NCBI GenBank assembly: GCA_026705345.1 | Contig: JAPPAV010000056.1 | Location: 1-64,000, forward strand | Length of the DNA: 64,000 bases | Direction of reading: 5' to 3' | Source of the DNA: Gammaproteobacteria bacterium | GTDB taxonomy: Bacteria > Pseudomonadota > Gammaproteobacteria > Pseudomonadales > Azotimanducaceae | Shown: piece by piece, positions 1 through 8,901 of the stretch | Position numbering within the stretch: position 1 is the stretch's first letter | Layout of the letters: each line of letters opens with the position of its first letter | Program-made: the position numbers and the translations under genes | Notes under the pieces: model-generated | Seen by the model: the letters and a program-made list of their open reading frames with translations, nothing else | Database searches by the model: none | What the model was told of the DNA's origin: nothing

Positions 1-1
1 C

Positions 2-1297
2 CACAACCACCCGGGCACGTTCACGACCTTCGTCGGGTTCGAATACAGCAGCAATCCCCCAATGCTGCACCGCAATGTGTTGTTCGCCGGCGACCCGGAG
101 CAGACCCGGCAGGCGCGACCCTTCTCCAAGTACGACAGCGAAAACCCCGAAGACCTGTGGGCCCACCTCGCCGAGTACGAAGCCCGCACCGGCAGCGGCG
201 TCATCTCCATCCCCCACAACAGCAACCTGAGCCGGGGCCGGATGTTCACCGACCGAACCCACGCCGGCGCGCCCGTTACCGCCGACTACGCCGCCCTGCG
301 CGCCGACCGGGAACCCGTGGTAGAGGTGACGCAGATCAAGGGCGACAGCGAAACCCATCCACTGGCGTCTCCCGGCGATCCGTTCGCGGATTTCGAGACC
401 TGGAAGGGCGCCAGTTTCGACAAGGACGACACCGCCGACGCCTGGGTCGCGCGTTCGTATGTCCGCCCGGCGCTTGCCCTGGGACTGAGTATCGAAGCCG
501 CCGTCGGCACCAACCCGTTCAAGTTCGGCCTGATCGGCAGCAGCGACTCGCACAACGGCCTCGCCACCGCCGACGACGACAACTTCTGGGGCAAAATGGC
601 CAGCAACGAACCGAACCCCTTCCGCGCCTCTACCCAATCGAACTACGCGGCTTCCGGCTATGCGGGCGTCTGGGCCGAAGCCAATACCCGCCAAGCCCTG
701 TTCGCGGCATTCAAGCGCCGCGAGGTCTACGCGACCACCGGTCCGCGCATCGTGCTGCGCGTCTTCGGCGGTTGGGACTACACCGAGGCGGACGCAGTCC
801 GACCCGACCTCGCCGCCGTCGGCTATCGCCGAGGCGTGCCCATGGGCGGTGACTTGACTCGTCCAGATAGCGGCGATGCGCCGCGTTTCCTGATCCGTGC
901 CGTCAAGGATCCGGACGGCGCCAACCTGGACCGCGTGCAGGTCGTCAAGGGCTGGCGGAACAGCGGCGGCGAGCTTCTCGAACGCGTCTACGACGTGGCC
1001 TGGTCCGGCAACAGGTCAATCGCCGACGGCGTACTCGAGGACGTCGAGTCGACGGTCGATCTCGCGACGGCGGAGTACCTAAACAGCGTTGGCGCCGCAG
1101 AGCTGGCCGTCACCTGGACCGACCCCGACTTCGATGCCGACGAGGCGGCGTTCTACTACGTCCGCGTCCTGGAAATTCCCACGCCCCGTTGGACGGCGTA
1201 CGACGCAGCGTTCTACCGGATTCCGGCATTGCCCGAGGGCGTGCCGGTGGTGACCCGGGAGCGGGCCTACTCCTCGCCGATCTGGTACACCCCGTAG
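2..1297 (+). CDS. DUF3604 family protein (5' end outside window)
   Basis: The reading frame is open from the left edge, so the N-terminus is missing; 431 residues are visible. The first in-frame residues (HNHPGTFTTFVGFEY, then LHRNVLF) and the later stretches SIPHNSN and GLIGSSDSHNGL match my recollection of the DUF3604 family, large proteins that are often secreted and resemble the PHP/metallophosphoesterase type. The His- and Asp-rich SSDSHN segment is the likely metal-binding part, but no reaction is firmly established for the family. The first ATG in the window, at 62, is internal and should not be taken as the start. The next gene follows within about 45 bp on the same strand. Confidence 0.8.
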   Translation, partial: HNHPGTFTTFVGFEYSSNPPMLHRNVLFAGDPEQTRQARPFSKYDSENPEDLWAHLAEYEARTGSGVISIPHNSNLSRGRMFTDRTHAGAPVTADYAALRADREPVVEVTQIKGDSETHPLASPGDPFADFETWKGASFDKDDTADAWVARSYVRPALALGLSIEAAVGTNPFKFGLIGSSDSHNGLATADDDNFWGKMASNEPNPFRASTQSNYAASGYAGVWAEANTRQALFAAFKRREVYATTGPRIVLRVFGGWDYTEADAVRPDLAAVGYRRGVPMGGDLTRPDSGDAPRFLIRAVKDPDGANLDRVQVVKGWRNSGGELLERVYDVAWSGNRSIADGVLEDVESTVDLATAEYLNSVGAAELAVTWTDPDFDADEAAFYYVRVLEIPTPRWTAYDAAFYRIPALPEGVPVVTRERAYSSPIWYTP

Positions 1298-1342
1298 GCA
1301 ACGCAAGCGCAGCAGTCTCATGACAAGTGTTGGTTGGGGCAG

Positions 1343-2068
1343 ATGTCCAACGGTCTGTGGACACCAATCGGCAGCGATAGTAACGTCTCCATTTCCTGTT
1401 CACGCTCCAGGACCGAAAAAACGAAGCGCTTCTTCTTCGTTTGTGGCGGAGTCGTCGCGATCACCATCCTCGTATGGGTGTGGCGTACGACGGGCAGCGA
1501 CGATATCGCGTCGGATCCGGCGACCCGCGTTCCAAGCCAAAATACGCCCCGGGTAGAGAGTCGGTCGGACAACGGCGCTCTGGCTGCGGCCGACGCGGAG
1601 CAAACGCAGGCGGCAAGACCTTGGCGAGTGGTCGATGAACGCGCGGTGGATTCGGCGCCGCCGTACAACGACAAATGGTCTGAAGCGGGGCGGGCGCTGG
1701 TCGACGTAACGTCGGCGGTTGCGACGGCTGCAACCTGGCGCGAGGGGGATCTCCTGGTCCTGGATTTGCCGCACATCGGGGCATCCGTCGAGGGGCGCAT
1801 CGACCGTATCACGGACGGTCCCGGGTATTCCCGGTCCGTACGGGGGCTGGCGGTCGACGCCGATGGGCGCGATCGGCGGTTCGTGCTGACGGTCGGGCCG
1901 ACACGCGTGTTTGCGTACATCGACACAGCCGATGGCCCGTACGAACTCCTCGGCAACACGCGTCTAGGCTGGCTGCTACCCACGTCGAGCATCCTGGCGG
2001 GATTCGACTTCAGCGAGCCAGACTACGTGCTCCCGCCAATAGGGACCGAAGACTACCGTGAGAGGTAG
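1343..2068 (+). CDS. membrane-anchored protein with protease-prodomain-like region
   Basis: A 241-residue protein with a single hydrophobic segment near residues 32-48 (FFFVCGGVVAITILVWVW), so probably an inner-membrane protein with a periplasmic C-terminus. I chose the ATG at 1343, preceded by a GGGG-containing stretch; a TTG at 1334 is also in frame. The C-terminal half (FVLTVGPTRVFAYID, then GPYELLGNTRLGWLLP) resembles, from memory, the prodomain that precedes the catalytic domain in some secreted metzincin proteases. It overlaps the start of the large protease gene downstream by 11 bp, which implies translational coupling. A role as a separate prodomain, chaperone or inhibitor is an inference. 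Confidence 0.6.
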   Translation: MSNGLWTPIGSDSNVSISCSRSRTEKTKRFFFVCGGVVAITILVWVWRTTGSDDIASDPATRVPSQNTPRVESRSDNGALAAADAEQTQAARPWRVVDERAVDSAPPYNDKWSEAGRALVDVTSAVATAATWREGDLLVLDLPHIGASVEGRIDRITDGPGYSRSVRGLAVDADGRDRRFVLTVGPTRVFAYIDTADGPYELLGNTRLGWLLPTSSILAGFDFSEPDYVLPPIGTEDYRER

Positions 2069-5000
2069 CTGCGCGGCATTTGGATTGGGACCCGCCATGG
2101 CGCTGGCGGCGGCGTTTTGGGCTTCAGTCGCGATGGCGGGCGACCGACGGGACATCGTGTTCGACTGCCCATGCAGCGCGGAGTGGGCTGCGGATGCCTC
2201 GGGCGACGGCGGGACATTGACCCTGAACGCCGGCATCCGCAGCTTCCGGGCAACCACGAGCGGCGAGGTTCTGCTGTCGCGCTCTTGGCGGGACGGCATC
2301 GGGAGTGCAGTTGCGGGACAGTTGGGAGAACGCGAATCGCTGAGAGGCCGCTGGTCGCTCGCATTCGGCGAACCGAAGTCCGATGCGGTAGTCGAAATAC
2401 ATCTGCTGGAGCAGACGGGACGGAATCCTGAAGGATCTGCTCAATGGCATCGCCACGAAGCGCTGGCGCTGTGGCCAATCCCCGCTGAGGACGAATCCGG
2501 GCCTCTCCGTTTCGTAGACGTTCTAACGGACGGTGACGGTGACGGCATCGGAGATGTGAATGAGCGACTGGCGGAAACAGCGGAAGACGACCGGGAATCG
2601 ACGCCGGGCGAGTCGATAGTCGACGTACTGGCGCTCTACACGAAGGAGTTCGCGGATGCAGAGGGCGGCTATCCCTACACGCGGGCCCTGCATGTTCTGA
2701 CAGTCTCGAGCGCGCAACTGGAGGACAGCGGCACCAACATTCGGCTGCGGATCGTCGGCATGAACGAAGTGGAGCTCGGCGAGAGCGGGTGGGCGGAGCA
2801 TGAGTCCCGACAGGAATTGATGGACAGTCACGGTGCCGACATGTCGGTGCAGTTCAGTCTGACGGGACCGTGCAGTGCTGGCGGCTGCGCGCAGATCGGG
2901 GCGTACAGAACCAGCCGTTGGTCCGACGCGCAGTCATGGGACGCGGGTGCCAGTGCGTGGGTCACGGTTCATGAAATGGGTCACGCGATGGGGTTGGCCC
3001 ACTCGGCCCGCCAAGCCGAGACCTACGGCGCCTGGAGATGGTCGCGCGGACACTACCTCACGCCAAGGGGCGAGTCGCCCCGGTGGGGAACCATCATGGC
3101 CTACGGCACAAGGGTATTCGGCGGTGTGTTTTCGGACCCGGACGCGGACTGCGGCGACGGACCGTGTGGCGTAGCTGCCGACCAACTGGACGGTGCAGAC
3201 GCGGTCGCGACGTTGGACGTGCTGCGGTTCCAGATCGCTGCAAACCGCCCGCCCGCAACGGATTCGGACGGCGACGGGATCGTGGACGCGGGCGATGCGG
3301 ATCCCGACGACCCCGGCGACTGGTTCGACGTGGACGGCGACGGGATCGCCGACAACGCAGATCCCGACGACGACAACGATGGCGTGCCCGATGGCGACGA
3401 TGCATTTCCGTTGGATCCGACCGAATGGGAAGACGCGGACGGCGACGGCGTCGGAGACAATGCGGACGAGGACGTTCGAGACCTGACCCCTTTCCGTGAT
3501 CCAGCTTTGCGTGCGGCGGTGGAGAACGCGCTGGACAAGGAACCGGGAGCGACGATCACGCCCGAAGACATGGGCCTATTGACGGAACTAGACGCCTATT
3601 CCCGCGGCATAGCGGACTTGACGGGTCTTGAACAGGCAGCCGCCCTCGCTCGGCTGCGACTACCTGGGAATCGGATTGGCGATCTCGCCCCTCTCTCGGG
3701 GCTGGACGGCCTTCGTCATCTAGATCTCCGGGGCAACCTGGTCAAGAGGCTGGATCCGCTGTCGGAACTCTCGGATCTGGAAAGGCTGGACCTCTCCGGC
3801 AATCCGGTTGCCGACGTTTCGGCGCTTGAGGGCATGGGTCAGCTGGTAGAGCTCCGACTCGACGATACGGCGGTGGCATACGCGGACGTGCGCGCGCTGC
3901 CCTATTTCGGTCGACTGCAGGATCTGGGCCTCGGCGGGCTGGGCATCGAGGACTTGTCGTCACTCTCGGCGATGACGCAGCTGCGACGGCTGTATCTGCA
4001 CGACAACGGCGTCGCCGACATCTCACCGTTGAGCGAACTCTCAGACCTGAGGACGCTGGATCTTTCGGGCAATGGCATTTCGGATATCTCGGCGCTCGCG
4101 GCGATGACGCGTTTGAGCAGACTGGACTTGGGCGACACCGGAGTGGTGGACATCGCGCCCTTGGCGGGCCTTGTCGAACTCGGCAACCTGAACCTTTCGG
4201 GCAACGACATCGAGGATGTTTCCGCGCTTTCGGCGATGACCCGATTGCGCAACCTGTATCTCGGCGACAACGCCGTGCACGACATTGCGGCGTTGGCAGA
4301 CCTTGTGAACGTCGGGACGCTGAATCTATCCGGCAATCGTATTTCGGACGTCTCTGCGCTCTCGGAGATGACGGAGCTGCGCTGGCTCGATGTGCGCGAC
4401 AACGCCGTGGACAATGTCGCGGCCCTGGCGGATCTGGCGGCCGTAGAGACGCTGAATCTCTCCGGCAATCGCATTTCGGACGTCTCTGCGCTAGCGGCGA
4501 TGACGAAATTGCGCTGGCTCGACGCGCGCGACAACGCCGTCGAGGACATCGCCGCATTGGCGGATCTGGTCGAGGTGGAAACCCTGAACCTTTCTGGCAA
4601 CGGCGTGGCCGACCTCTCGGCACTCTCGGCGATGACGAGGTTGCGGTGGCTCGATGTGCGCGACAACGCCGTCGAGGACATCGCCGCATTGGCGGATCTG
4701 AGGAGTTTGAAGATCCAGCTGTTGTCGGGCAACCGCATCAAGGACGTATCGCCGCTTGGCGGCTTGGCCGGCATCCGGAGTCTCTACCTGACGGGCAATG
4801 CGGTGTCCGACATCGGGCCGCTCGTCGACCGGTCTGTTTTCGCCGCTGGCGCGTTCGTCAACCTGGACGGCAATCCGCTGGACGAGGTTTCCGTCCACGA
4901 GCACATTCCAACGCTCAGGTCCTGGGGGATCCGCGTCAGGTTCGTCCGGCGCGGCAGCAGCGTCACCCCAACCTCGATAGTCGACCCGACTCTGAGATCC

Positions 5001-7052
5001 CTAATCGCCGAAACCCTCTCGTACGCTGACCTGCATGTGGACGACAAGGCGACCGGATGGCCGATCGACCAGCTCCGCGAGCTTCGCGCCCGTGGCGCGC
5101 GCATCACCGACCTCACCGGGCTGGAGGCGGCGGTGGGGCTAGAGCGGCTCTATGCGGCATCCAACCTGATTTCCGATCTGTCGCCGCTCGCGGGGCTTGC
5201 AGCACTGACGTCGCTCGACCTACGGCACAACCGCATCTCGGATCTCAGTCCGCTATTGGCCAACGGCGATCTCGCCGAGGGCGACTGGGTGGCTCTGGAC
5301 GGGAACCCATTGAGCGAAGAAGCCGTCAACACGCACATTCCGGCACTGCTGGAACGGGGCGTCGGCATCGACATCGGGACGGTTCAGCTCACTGTCTCCG
5401 CGGGTGGGGAGGCGCGGCGATTCCAGGTGTCGGGCTACTTCGAGGCTCTGCTCGGAGAAGGCGTTACGGTCTCGGCGACGTCGGAAGACGAGTCGCTGGT
5501 GACGGCGGAAGCGGTCGATGGCGACCTGGTCGTCACGGGCGGCAAGATAGGGACGGTGGGCGTCGCAGTGACCGCCCGTGATGCGGCGGGCGACACCGAA
5601 ACGCTGACGTTCCGGGTCACGATCCGCGGGCCTTGGGTCGTGCCACTGTTTCCGTCGGCCAACGATCCGTTGGGGCGCCAGGGATTCGTGCGAATCGCCA
5701 ATCGGAACCGGTATCCGGGCGAGGTGCGCGTCGTGCCCGTGGATGACACGGGAGCCCGCCCCCCGCCACTGACCCTTGCGATCGAAGGGGGAAGGGCTCT
5801 TCACTTCAACTCCGCGGACATCGAGAACGGCAACCCTGACAAGGGGTTGACCGGAAGCAGCGGCCGCGGCACGGGCGATTGGCGGCTGGAACTCGAGAGC
5901 TCGCACGACTTCGAGGTACTTTCCTATATCCGTACGGCCGACGGATTTCTGACGGCGATGCATGACATCGCCCCGGTGTCGGGCGACGTTCACCACGTGG
6001 CCACCTTCAATCCCGCGAGCAACCTCGATCAGGTGAGTTCGCTACGTGTTTTCAACTCAGGCGGTAGCGACGCGGCAGCGGCGATCACCGGAATCGACGA
6101 CCAGGGTGCGTCGTCCGGCCCGGTGCAGATCGAAGTTCCCGCCGGCGCGGCCGTGACGCTGACGGCGCAGAAACTCGAAAACGGCGCTGCCGGTTTGCAG
6201 GGGGCGCTCGGCGACGGACGCGGAAAGTGGCGGCTACAGGTCGAGTCTGATGCAGACCTCGGCGTCGTGAACCTGCTCGCGAGTCCGGGGGGCCATCTCA
6301 CAAATCTCTCAACCGGCCCCGTCCCGGTGCGTCACGACGGTGCGCATGTCGTCCCGCTGTTCCCGTCCGCAGCGGGCTTGTTGGGTCGCCAGGGGTTTGT
6401 ACGCGTCATCAATCGCACCAATGCGGAGGGCACCGTTCGCATTGAGCCGCAGGACGACGGGGGACGGCGTTACGAGACGCTGGAATTGTCCCTCGGACCG
6501 AACGGCGCGGCGCACTTCAACTCGGACGACCTGGAACTGGGTGCGGCGGAAAAGGGTCTTGTGGGGAGTACCGGAAGCGGGATTGGCGACTGGCGATTGG
6601 AACTGTCAAGCGATCTCGACATCGAGGTGCTGGCCTACGTCCGTGCACCGGGGGGATTCCTCACCGCCATTCACGACGTCGTGCCGTCTGCGGGAAGGCG
6701 GTACGACGTGCCGACGTTCAACCCGGCGCAAAACACCAACCAGAGGAGCAGGTTGCGCATTGTCAACGTGGCCTCTCGGCCCGCGCATGTGTCGATCGCA
6801 GGCATCGACGATGCGGGAGAGTCGTCCAGGGAAATCGTGCAGTTGTCGATCCCGGCAGGCATAGCGCGGACGCTTGCCGCGACGCAACTCGAAAGGGGCG
6901 ACTTCGGACTAAGGGGCGCGCTCGGTGACGGCAGAGGAAAGTGGCGGCTGGCGGTGGACAGCGAGCAGCCCATCGCAGTCATGAACCTGCTGGAGAGTCC
7001 TACCGGACACTTGACGAACCTGTCCACCCGGCCCGACGCGGGGACGGAATAG
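2058..7052 (+). CDS. secreted metzincin protease with TSP3-like and leucine-rich repeats
   Basis: A 1664-residue modular exoprotein starting at a GTG inside the preceding gene. A signal peptide ends near VAMAGD (about residue 28). The metalloprotease domain has the zinc motif HEMGHAMGLAH at residues 305-315 and a Met-turn candidate (GTIMAYG) near 345, as in reprolysin-like M12 enzymes. Residues about 402-475 are Asp-rich DxDGDG repeats of the thrombospondin type 3 kind (calcium binding). Residues about 480-965 and 970-1105 are leucine-rich repeats of internalin type with consensus LDLSGNxIxDISAL. Next comes an Ig/cadherin-like stretch (1110-1190). Two copies of a roughly 235-residue module follow, starting WVVPLFPS at 1193 and HVVPLFPS near 1430. 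No sorting signal is visible at the C-terminus. It may be secreted or surface-bound and act on host or matrix proteins; the substrate is unknown. Confidence 0.85.
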   Translation: MRGSCAAFGLGPAMALAAAFWASVAMAGDRRDIVFDCPCSAEWAADASGDGGTLTLNAGIRSFRATTSGEVLLSRSWRDGIGSAVAGQLGERESLRGRWSLAFGEPKSDAVVEIHLLEQTGRNPEGSAQWHRHEALALWPIPAEDESGPLRFVDVLTDGDGDGIGDVNERLAETAEDDRESTPGESIVDVLALYTKEFADAEGGYPYTRALHVLTVSSAQLEDSGTNIRLRIVGMNEVELGESGWAEHESRQELMDSHGADMSVQFSLTGPCSAGGCAQIGAYRTSRWSDAQSWDAGASAWVTVHEMGHAMGLAHSARQAETYGAWRWSRGHYLTPRGESPRWGTIMAYGTRVFGGVFSDPDADCGDGPCGVAADQLDGADAVATLDVLRFQIAANRPPATDSDGDGIVDAGDADPDDPGDWFDVDGDGIADNADPDDDNDGVPDGDDAFPLDPTEWEDADGDGVGDNADEDVRDLTPFRDPALRAAVENALDKEPGATITPEDMGLLTELDAYSRGIADLTGLEQAAALARLRLPGNRIGDLAPLSGLDGLRHLDLRGNLVKRLDPLSELSDLERLDLSGNPVADVSALEGMGQLVELRLDDTAVAYADVRALPYFGRLQDLGLGGLGIEDLSSLSAMTQLRRLYLHDNGVADISPLSELSDLRTLDLSGNGISDISALAAMTRLSRLDLGDTGVVDIAPLAGLVELGNLNLSGNDIEDVSALSAMTRLRNLYLGDNAVHDIAALADLVNVGTLNLSGNRISDVSALSEMTELRWLDVRDNAVDNVAALADLAAVETLNLSGNRISDVSALAAMTKLRWLDARDNAVEDIAALADLVEVETLNLSGNGVADLSALSAMTRLRWLDVRDNAVEDIAALADLRSLKIQLLSGNRIKDVSPLGGLAGIRSLYLTGNAVSDIGPLVDRSVFAAGAFVNLDGNPLDEVSVHEHIPTLRSWGIRVRFVRRGSSVTPTSIVDPTLRSLIAETLSYADLHVDDKATGWPIDQLRELRARGARITDLTGLEAAVGLERLYAASNLISDLSPLAGLAALTSLDLRHNRISDLSPLLANGDLAEGDWVALDGNPLSEEAVNTHIPALLERGVGIDIGTVQLTVSAGGEARRFQVSGYFEALLGEGVTVSATSEDESLVTAEAVDGDLVVTGGKIGTVGVAVTARDAAGDTETLTFRVTIRGPWVVPLFPSANDPLGRQGFVRIANRNRYPGEVRVVPVDDTGARPPPLTLAIEGGRALHFNSADIENGNPDKGLTGSSGRGTGDWRLELESSHDFEVLSYIRTADGFLTAMHDIAPVSGDVHHVATFNPASNLDQVSSLRVFNSGGSDAAAAITGIDDQGASSGPVQIEVPAGAAVTLTAQKLENGAAGLQGALGDGRGKWRLQVESDADLGVVNLLASPGGHLTNLSTGPVPVRHDGAHVVPLFPSAAGLLGRQGFVRVINRTNAEGTVRIEPQDDGGRRYETLELSLGPNGAAHFNSDDLELGAAEKGLVGSTGSGIGDWRLELSSDLDIEVLAYVRAPGGFLTAIHDVVPSAGRRYDVPTFNPAQNTNQRSRLRIVNVASRPAHVSIAGIDDAGESSREIVQLSIPAGIARTLAATQLERGDFGLRGALGDGRGKWRLAVDSEQPIAVMNLLESPTGHLTNLSTRPDAGTE
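4394..4700 (+). repeat. 132-bp tandem repeat inside the LRR region
   Basis: Two leucine-rich repeats (44 codons) form a DNA unit of 132 bp that recurs with high identity. The stretch ending at 4568 and the one ending at 4700 share about 40 identical bases (GACAACGCCGTCGAGGACAT and onward) exactly 132 bp apart, and a diverged third copy lies upstream. This points to recent expansion by unequal recombination. Confidence 0.75.
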
Positions 7053-7076
7053 TCCAGCTCATCGTCTCGTCGCATC

Positions 7077-7150
7077 GGGAGCCTGGCGGAGAGCCACTAC
7101 GCGAGGATTGCGCCGCACAGGTATGACGCCTGGTCGCCGCCGCGGCGGAC
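7077..7150 (+). pseudogene. relic of an enolase-superfamily (MR/MLE) gene
   Basis: In one frame this stretch reads GSLAESHYARIAPHRYDAW. It aligns with ASLAESHYAMIAPHMYVGP near residues 293-311 of the intact enolase-superfamily gene at 8902-10047. The DNA is roughly 85% identical over about 70 bp, with a one-base length difference at the end. No start, upstream part or downstream part remains, and the segment runs straight into a palindromic repeat. I read it as the remnant of a deleted second copy. Confidence 0.6.
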
Positions 7151-7179
7151 GCGACCGCGAAGCGGTCGCGTCCCCTACG
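7147..7179. repeat. palindromic element (GAA loop) ending at SDR stop codon
   Basis: Perfect 12-bp arms (GGACGCGACCGC and its complement) surround a GAA loop and are followed by CCTACG. The CTA, read on the minus strand, is the TAG stop codon of the SDR gene. With a strong stem directly after a stop codon, it could also act as a transcription terminator or an mRNA 3'-end stabiliser. Confidence 0.8.
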
Positions 7180-7951
7180 TCCAGAACCGCTCCGAGCGGA
7201 GCCAGGTCCTGATCGGGAACAGTTCGCCGGTCATCCCGTCGGACGCCGACGAGGCGAGGAACAGCGCGAGGTCCGCAACGTTCTCCGGACTGGGCGTAAG
7301 GTGCAGCCGCGGCACCGCGTTCCCCTCCTTGTCCACGGCGGGCGGGATGATTCCGAGACCCTTGAGTTCCTCGGTCGCGATCAGGCCTGGCAGGATGCAG
7401 TTGACGTTGATGTTGTGCCTCGCCCACTTCATGGCCAGGTTGTTGCTCAGGCTGATGACGCCGGCCTTGGCCGCCGAATAGTGGAGTTGGCCGGGGTTCC
7501 CCTTAGAACCGGCCGTAGACGAGATGTTGATGATCTTGCCTCCGCCCTGCTCGATCATCTGCCGACCGGCCGCCAAACACGGAATGAACATGCCGGTCAG
7601 ATTCTGTTCCACGACAATGCGCCATTCCTCGAGCGGGGTATCTTCCGGCTCGTGACCGCGCCCCCAACGGCCCGCGTTGTTGACCATGACGTCGAGGGAA
7701 CCAAAGGCGTCGACCGTCTCGGCGATCAACGCGTCCACCGAATCGGCATCGGTAATATCGACGGCGACGGCGATCGCACTTTGCCCTTTCTCCTTGACCC
7801 CGCTGGCAACCCGCTGAATGTTGTCGCGGTTTCGGCTCGCCACCACGACGTTTGCGCCCGCCGCCGCATACGCCTCGACCATCGGCCGCCCGAGCCCACC
7901 TGCGCCACCCGTCACGATGGCCGTCTTGCCATCAAGCCTGAAACTGCCCAT
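7175..7951 (-). CDS. SDR family oxidoreductase
   Basis: A 258-residue classical short-chain dehydrogenase/reductase, a cytosolic NAD(P)-dependent enzyme. Visible are the nucleotide-binding glycine motif TGGAGGLG (14-21), NNAG (91-94), and the catalytic Ser of INISS (about 144-145) with Tyr158 and Lys162 (YSAAK). The substrate cannot be read from the sequence; FabG-like ketoacyl reductases and many catabolic alcohol dehydrogenases look alike. The C-terminus is odd: after TGELFPI one expects a DGG tail, but the protein ends RTWLRSERFWT, and this part is encoded by hairpin DNA that joins the palindromic element supplying the stop codon. It sits divergently beside a PhyH-type dioxygenase gene. 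Confidence 0.9.
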   Translation of the reverse strand: MGSFRLDGKTAIVTGGAGGLGRPMVEAYAAAGANVVVASRNRDNIQRVASGVKEKGQSAIAVAVDITDADSVDALIAETVDAFGSLDVMVNNAGRWGRGHEPEDTPLEEWRIVVEQNLTGMFIPCLAAGRQMIEQGGGKIINISSTAGSKGNPGQLHYSAAKAGVISLSNNLAMKWARHNINVNCILPGLIATEELKGLGIIPPAVDKEGNAVPRLHLTPSPENVADLALFLASSASDGMTGELFPIRTWLRSERFWT

Positions 7952-8047
7952 GTCCGCTCATCCTCGTAGTCGTGCCAACCCAAGATTCTACTGTGTGGCG
8001 TGACCGCGACACGGTGTTATCGTTTCCGTTGGGAACCGGGAACGTCC

Positions 8048-8872
8048 ATGGCCGAAGCCGCGTTGACGCGCCACAACGAACTGACCGACGAGCAGGTCCA
8101 CTTCTACCGCCAACACGGCTACCTGCATCTGCCTGCCGTTTTCTCGTCGAACGAGATCGCCCGGATGGCGGACGAACTCGATTGGCAGATCGGCACCTGG
8201 GCCGCCAAGGGCCCTGGCTGGAGCGGACCCTGGCGCCGGGTCTACATGCCCGCCGAGGTCGAACGGCGTTCAAAGCTGATCGCCTTGCACGACCTGCACC
8301 GCTACTCGAAGGCTTGGTGCGATGCCGTCACCCATCCCCGGCTCACGGGCGCCATCGCCGATCTCATCGGTCCCAACGTCGAACTGCACCACACCACGCT
8401 GCACGCCAAGCCGCCGGAGACCGGCCACCCGTTTCCGATGCACCAGGACTGGGCCTTCTACCAGCACGCCGACGGCCGGTACGTCGACTGCCTCATCCAC
8501 TTGGACGACACGGACGATACGAACGGCTGCATTCGTTTCCTCGACGGGTCTCATCGGGCTGGAGCGCGGGAACACGTCACAAGGAACCCGGACGGATCGC
8601 CATGCACGCCTCACCTGCCGACCAGCGACTGGGACATCGAAGACACGGTGCCCGTGCCGGCGAAACGAGGCGACGTCGTGGCGTTCAGCATCCATATGAT
8701 CCATGGCTCGCGTATCAACCGAACCGACGCCGTCCGGCGCATTGTCCGCGTGGGCTACCGGGACCCGGAAAACGCCCAGACCGCCGGGCAGTCCCACGGC
8801 AGGCCAGGGCTCATCGTCTGGGGCCGCCGACCCCGGCCGGCCGGCCAGCCGATGCTGGGAACCAACGTCTAG
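8048..8872 (+). CDS. phytanoyl-CoA dioxygenase (PhyH) family protein
   Basis: A 274-residue Fe(II)/2-oxoglutarate-dependent oxygenase of the PhyH family, expected to hydroxylate a small organic acid or similar substrate in the cytosol. The iron triad is visible: HxD at 132-134 (MHQDW) and the distal His near 219 (MIHGSR), with an arginine-rich RRIVRVGY following for 2-oxoglutarate. I placed the start at the ATG at 8048 (MAEAALTRHN); a GTG at 8000 is in frame but would add a tail not typical of the family. It is followed after 29 bp by the enolase-superfamily gene and probably shares its transcript, suggesting one catabolic route. The substrate is unknown. Confidence 0.87.
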   Translation: MAEAALTRHNELTDEQVHFYRQHGYLHLPAVFSSNEIARMADELDWQIGTWAAKGPGWSGPWRRVYMPAEVERRSKLIALHDLHRYSKAWCDAVTHPRLTGAIADLIGPNVELHHTTLHAKPPETGHPFPMHQDWAFYQHADGRYVDCLIHLDDTDDTNGCIRFLDGSHRAGAREHVTRNPDGSPCTPHLPTSDWDIEDTVPVPAKRGDVVAFSIHMIHGSRINRTDAVRRIVRVGYRDPENAQTAGQSHGRPGLIVWGRRPRPAGQPMLGTNV

Positions 8873-8901
8873 ATTGATCGACCGAACCAGGGGAACACCC
8901 G

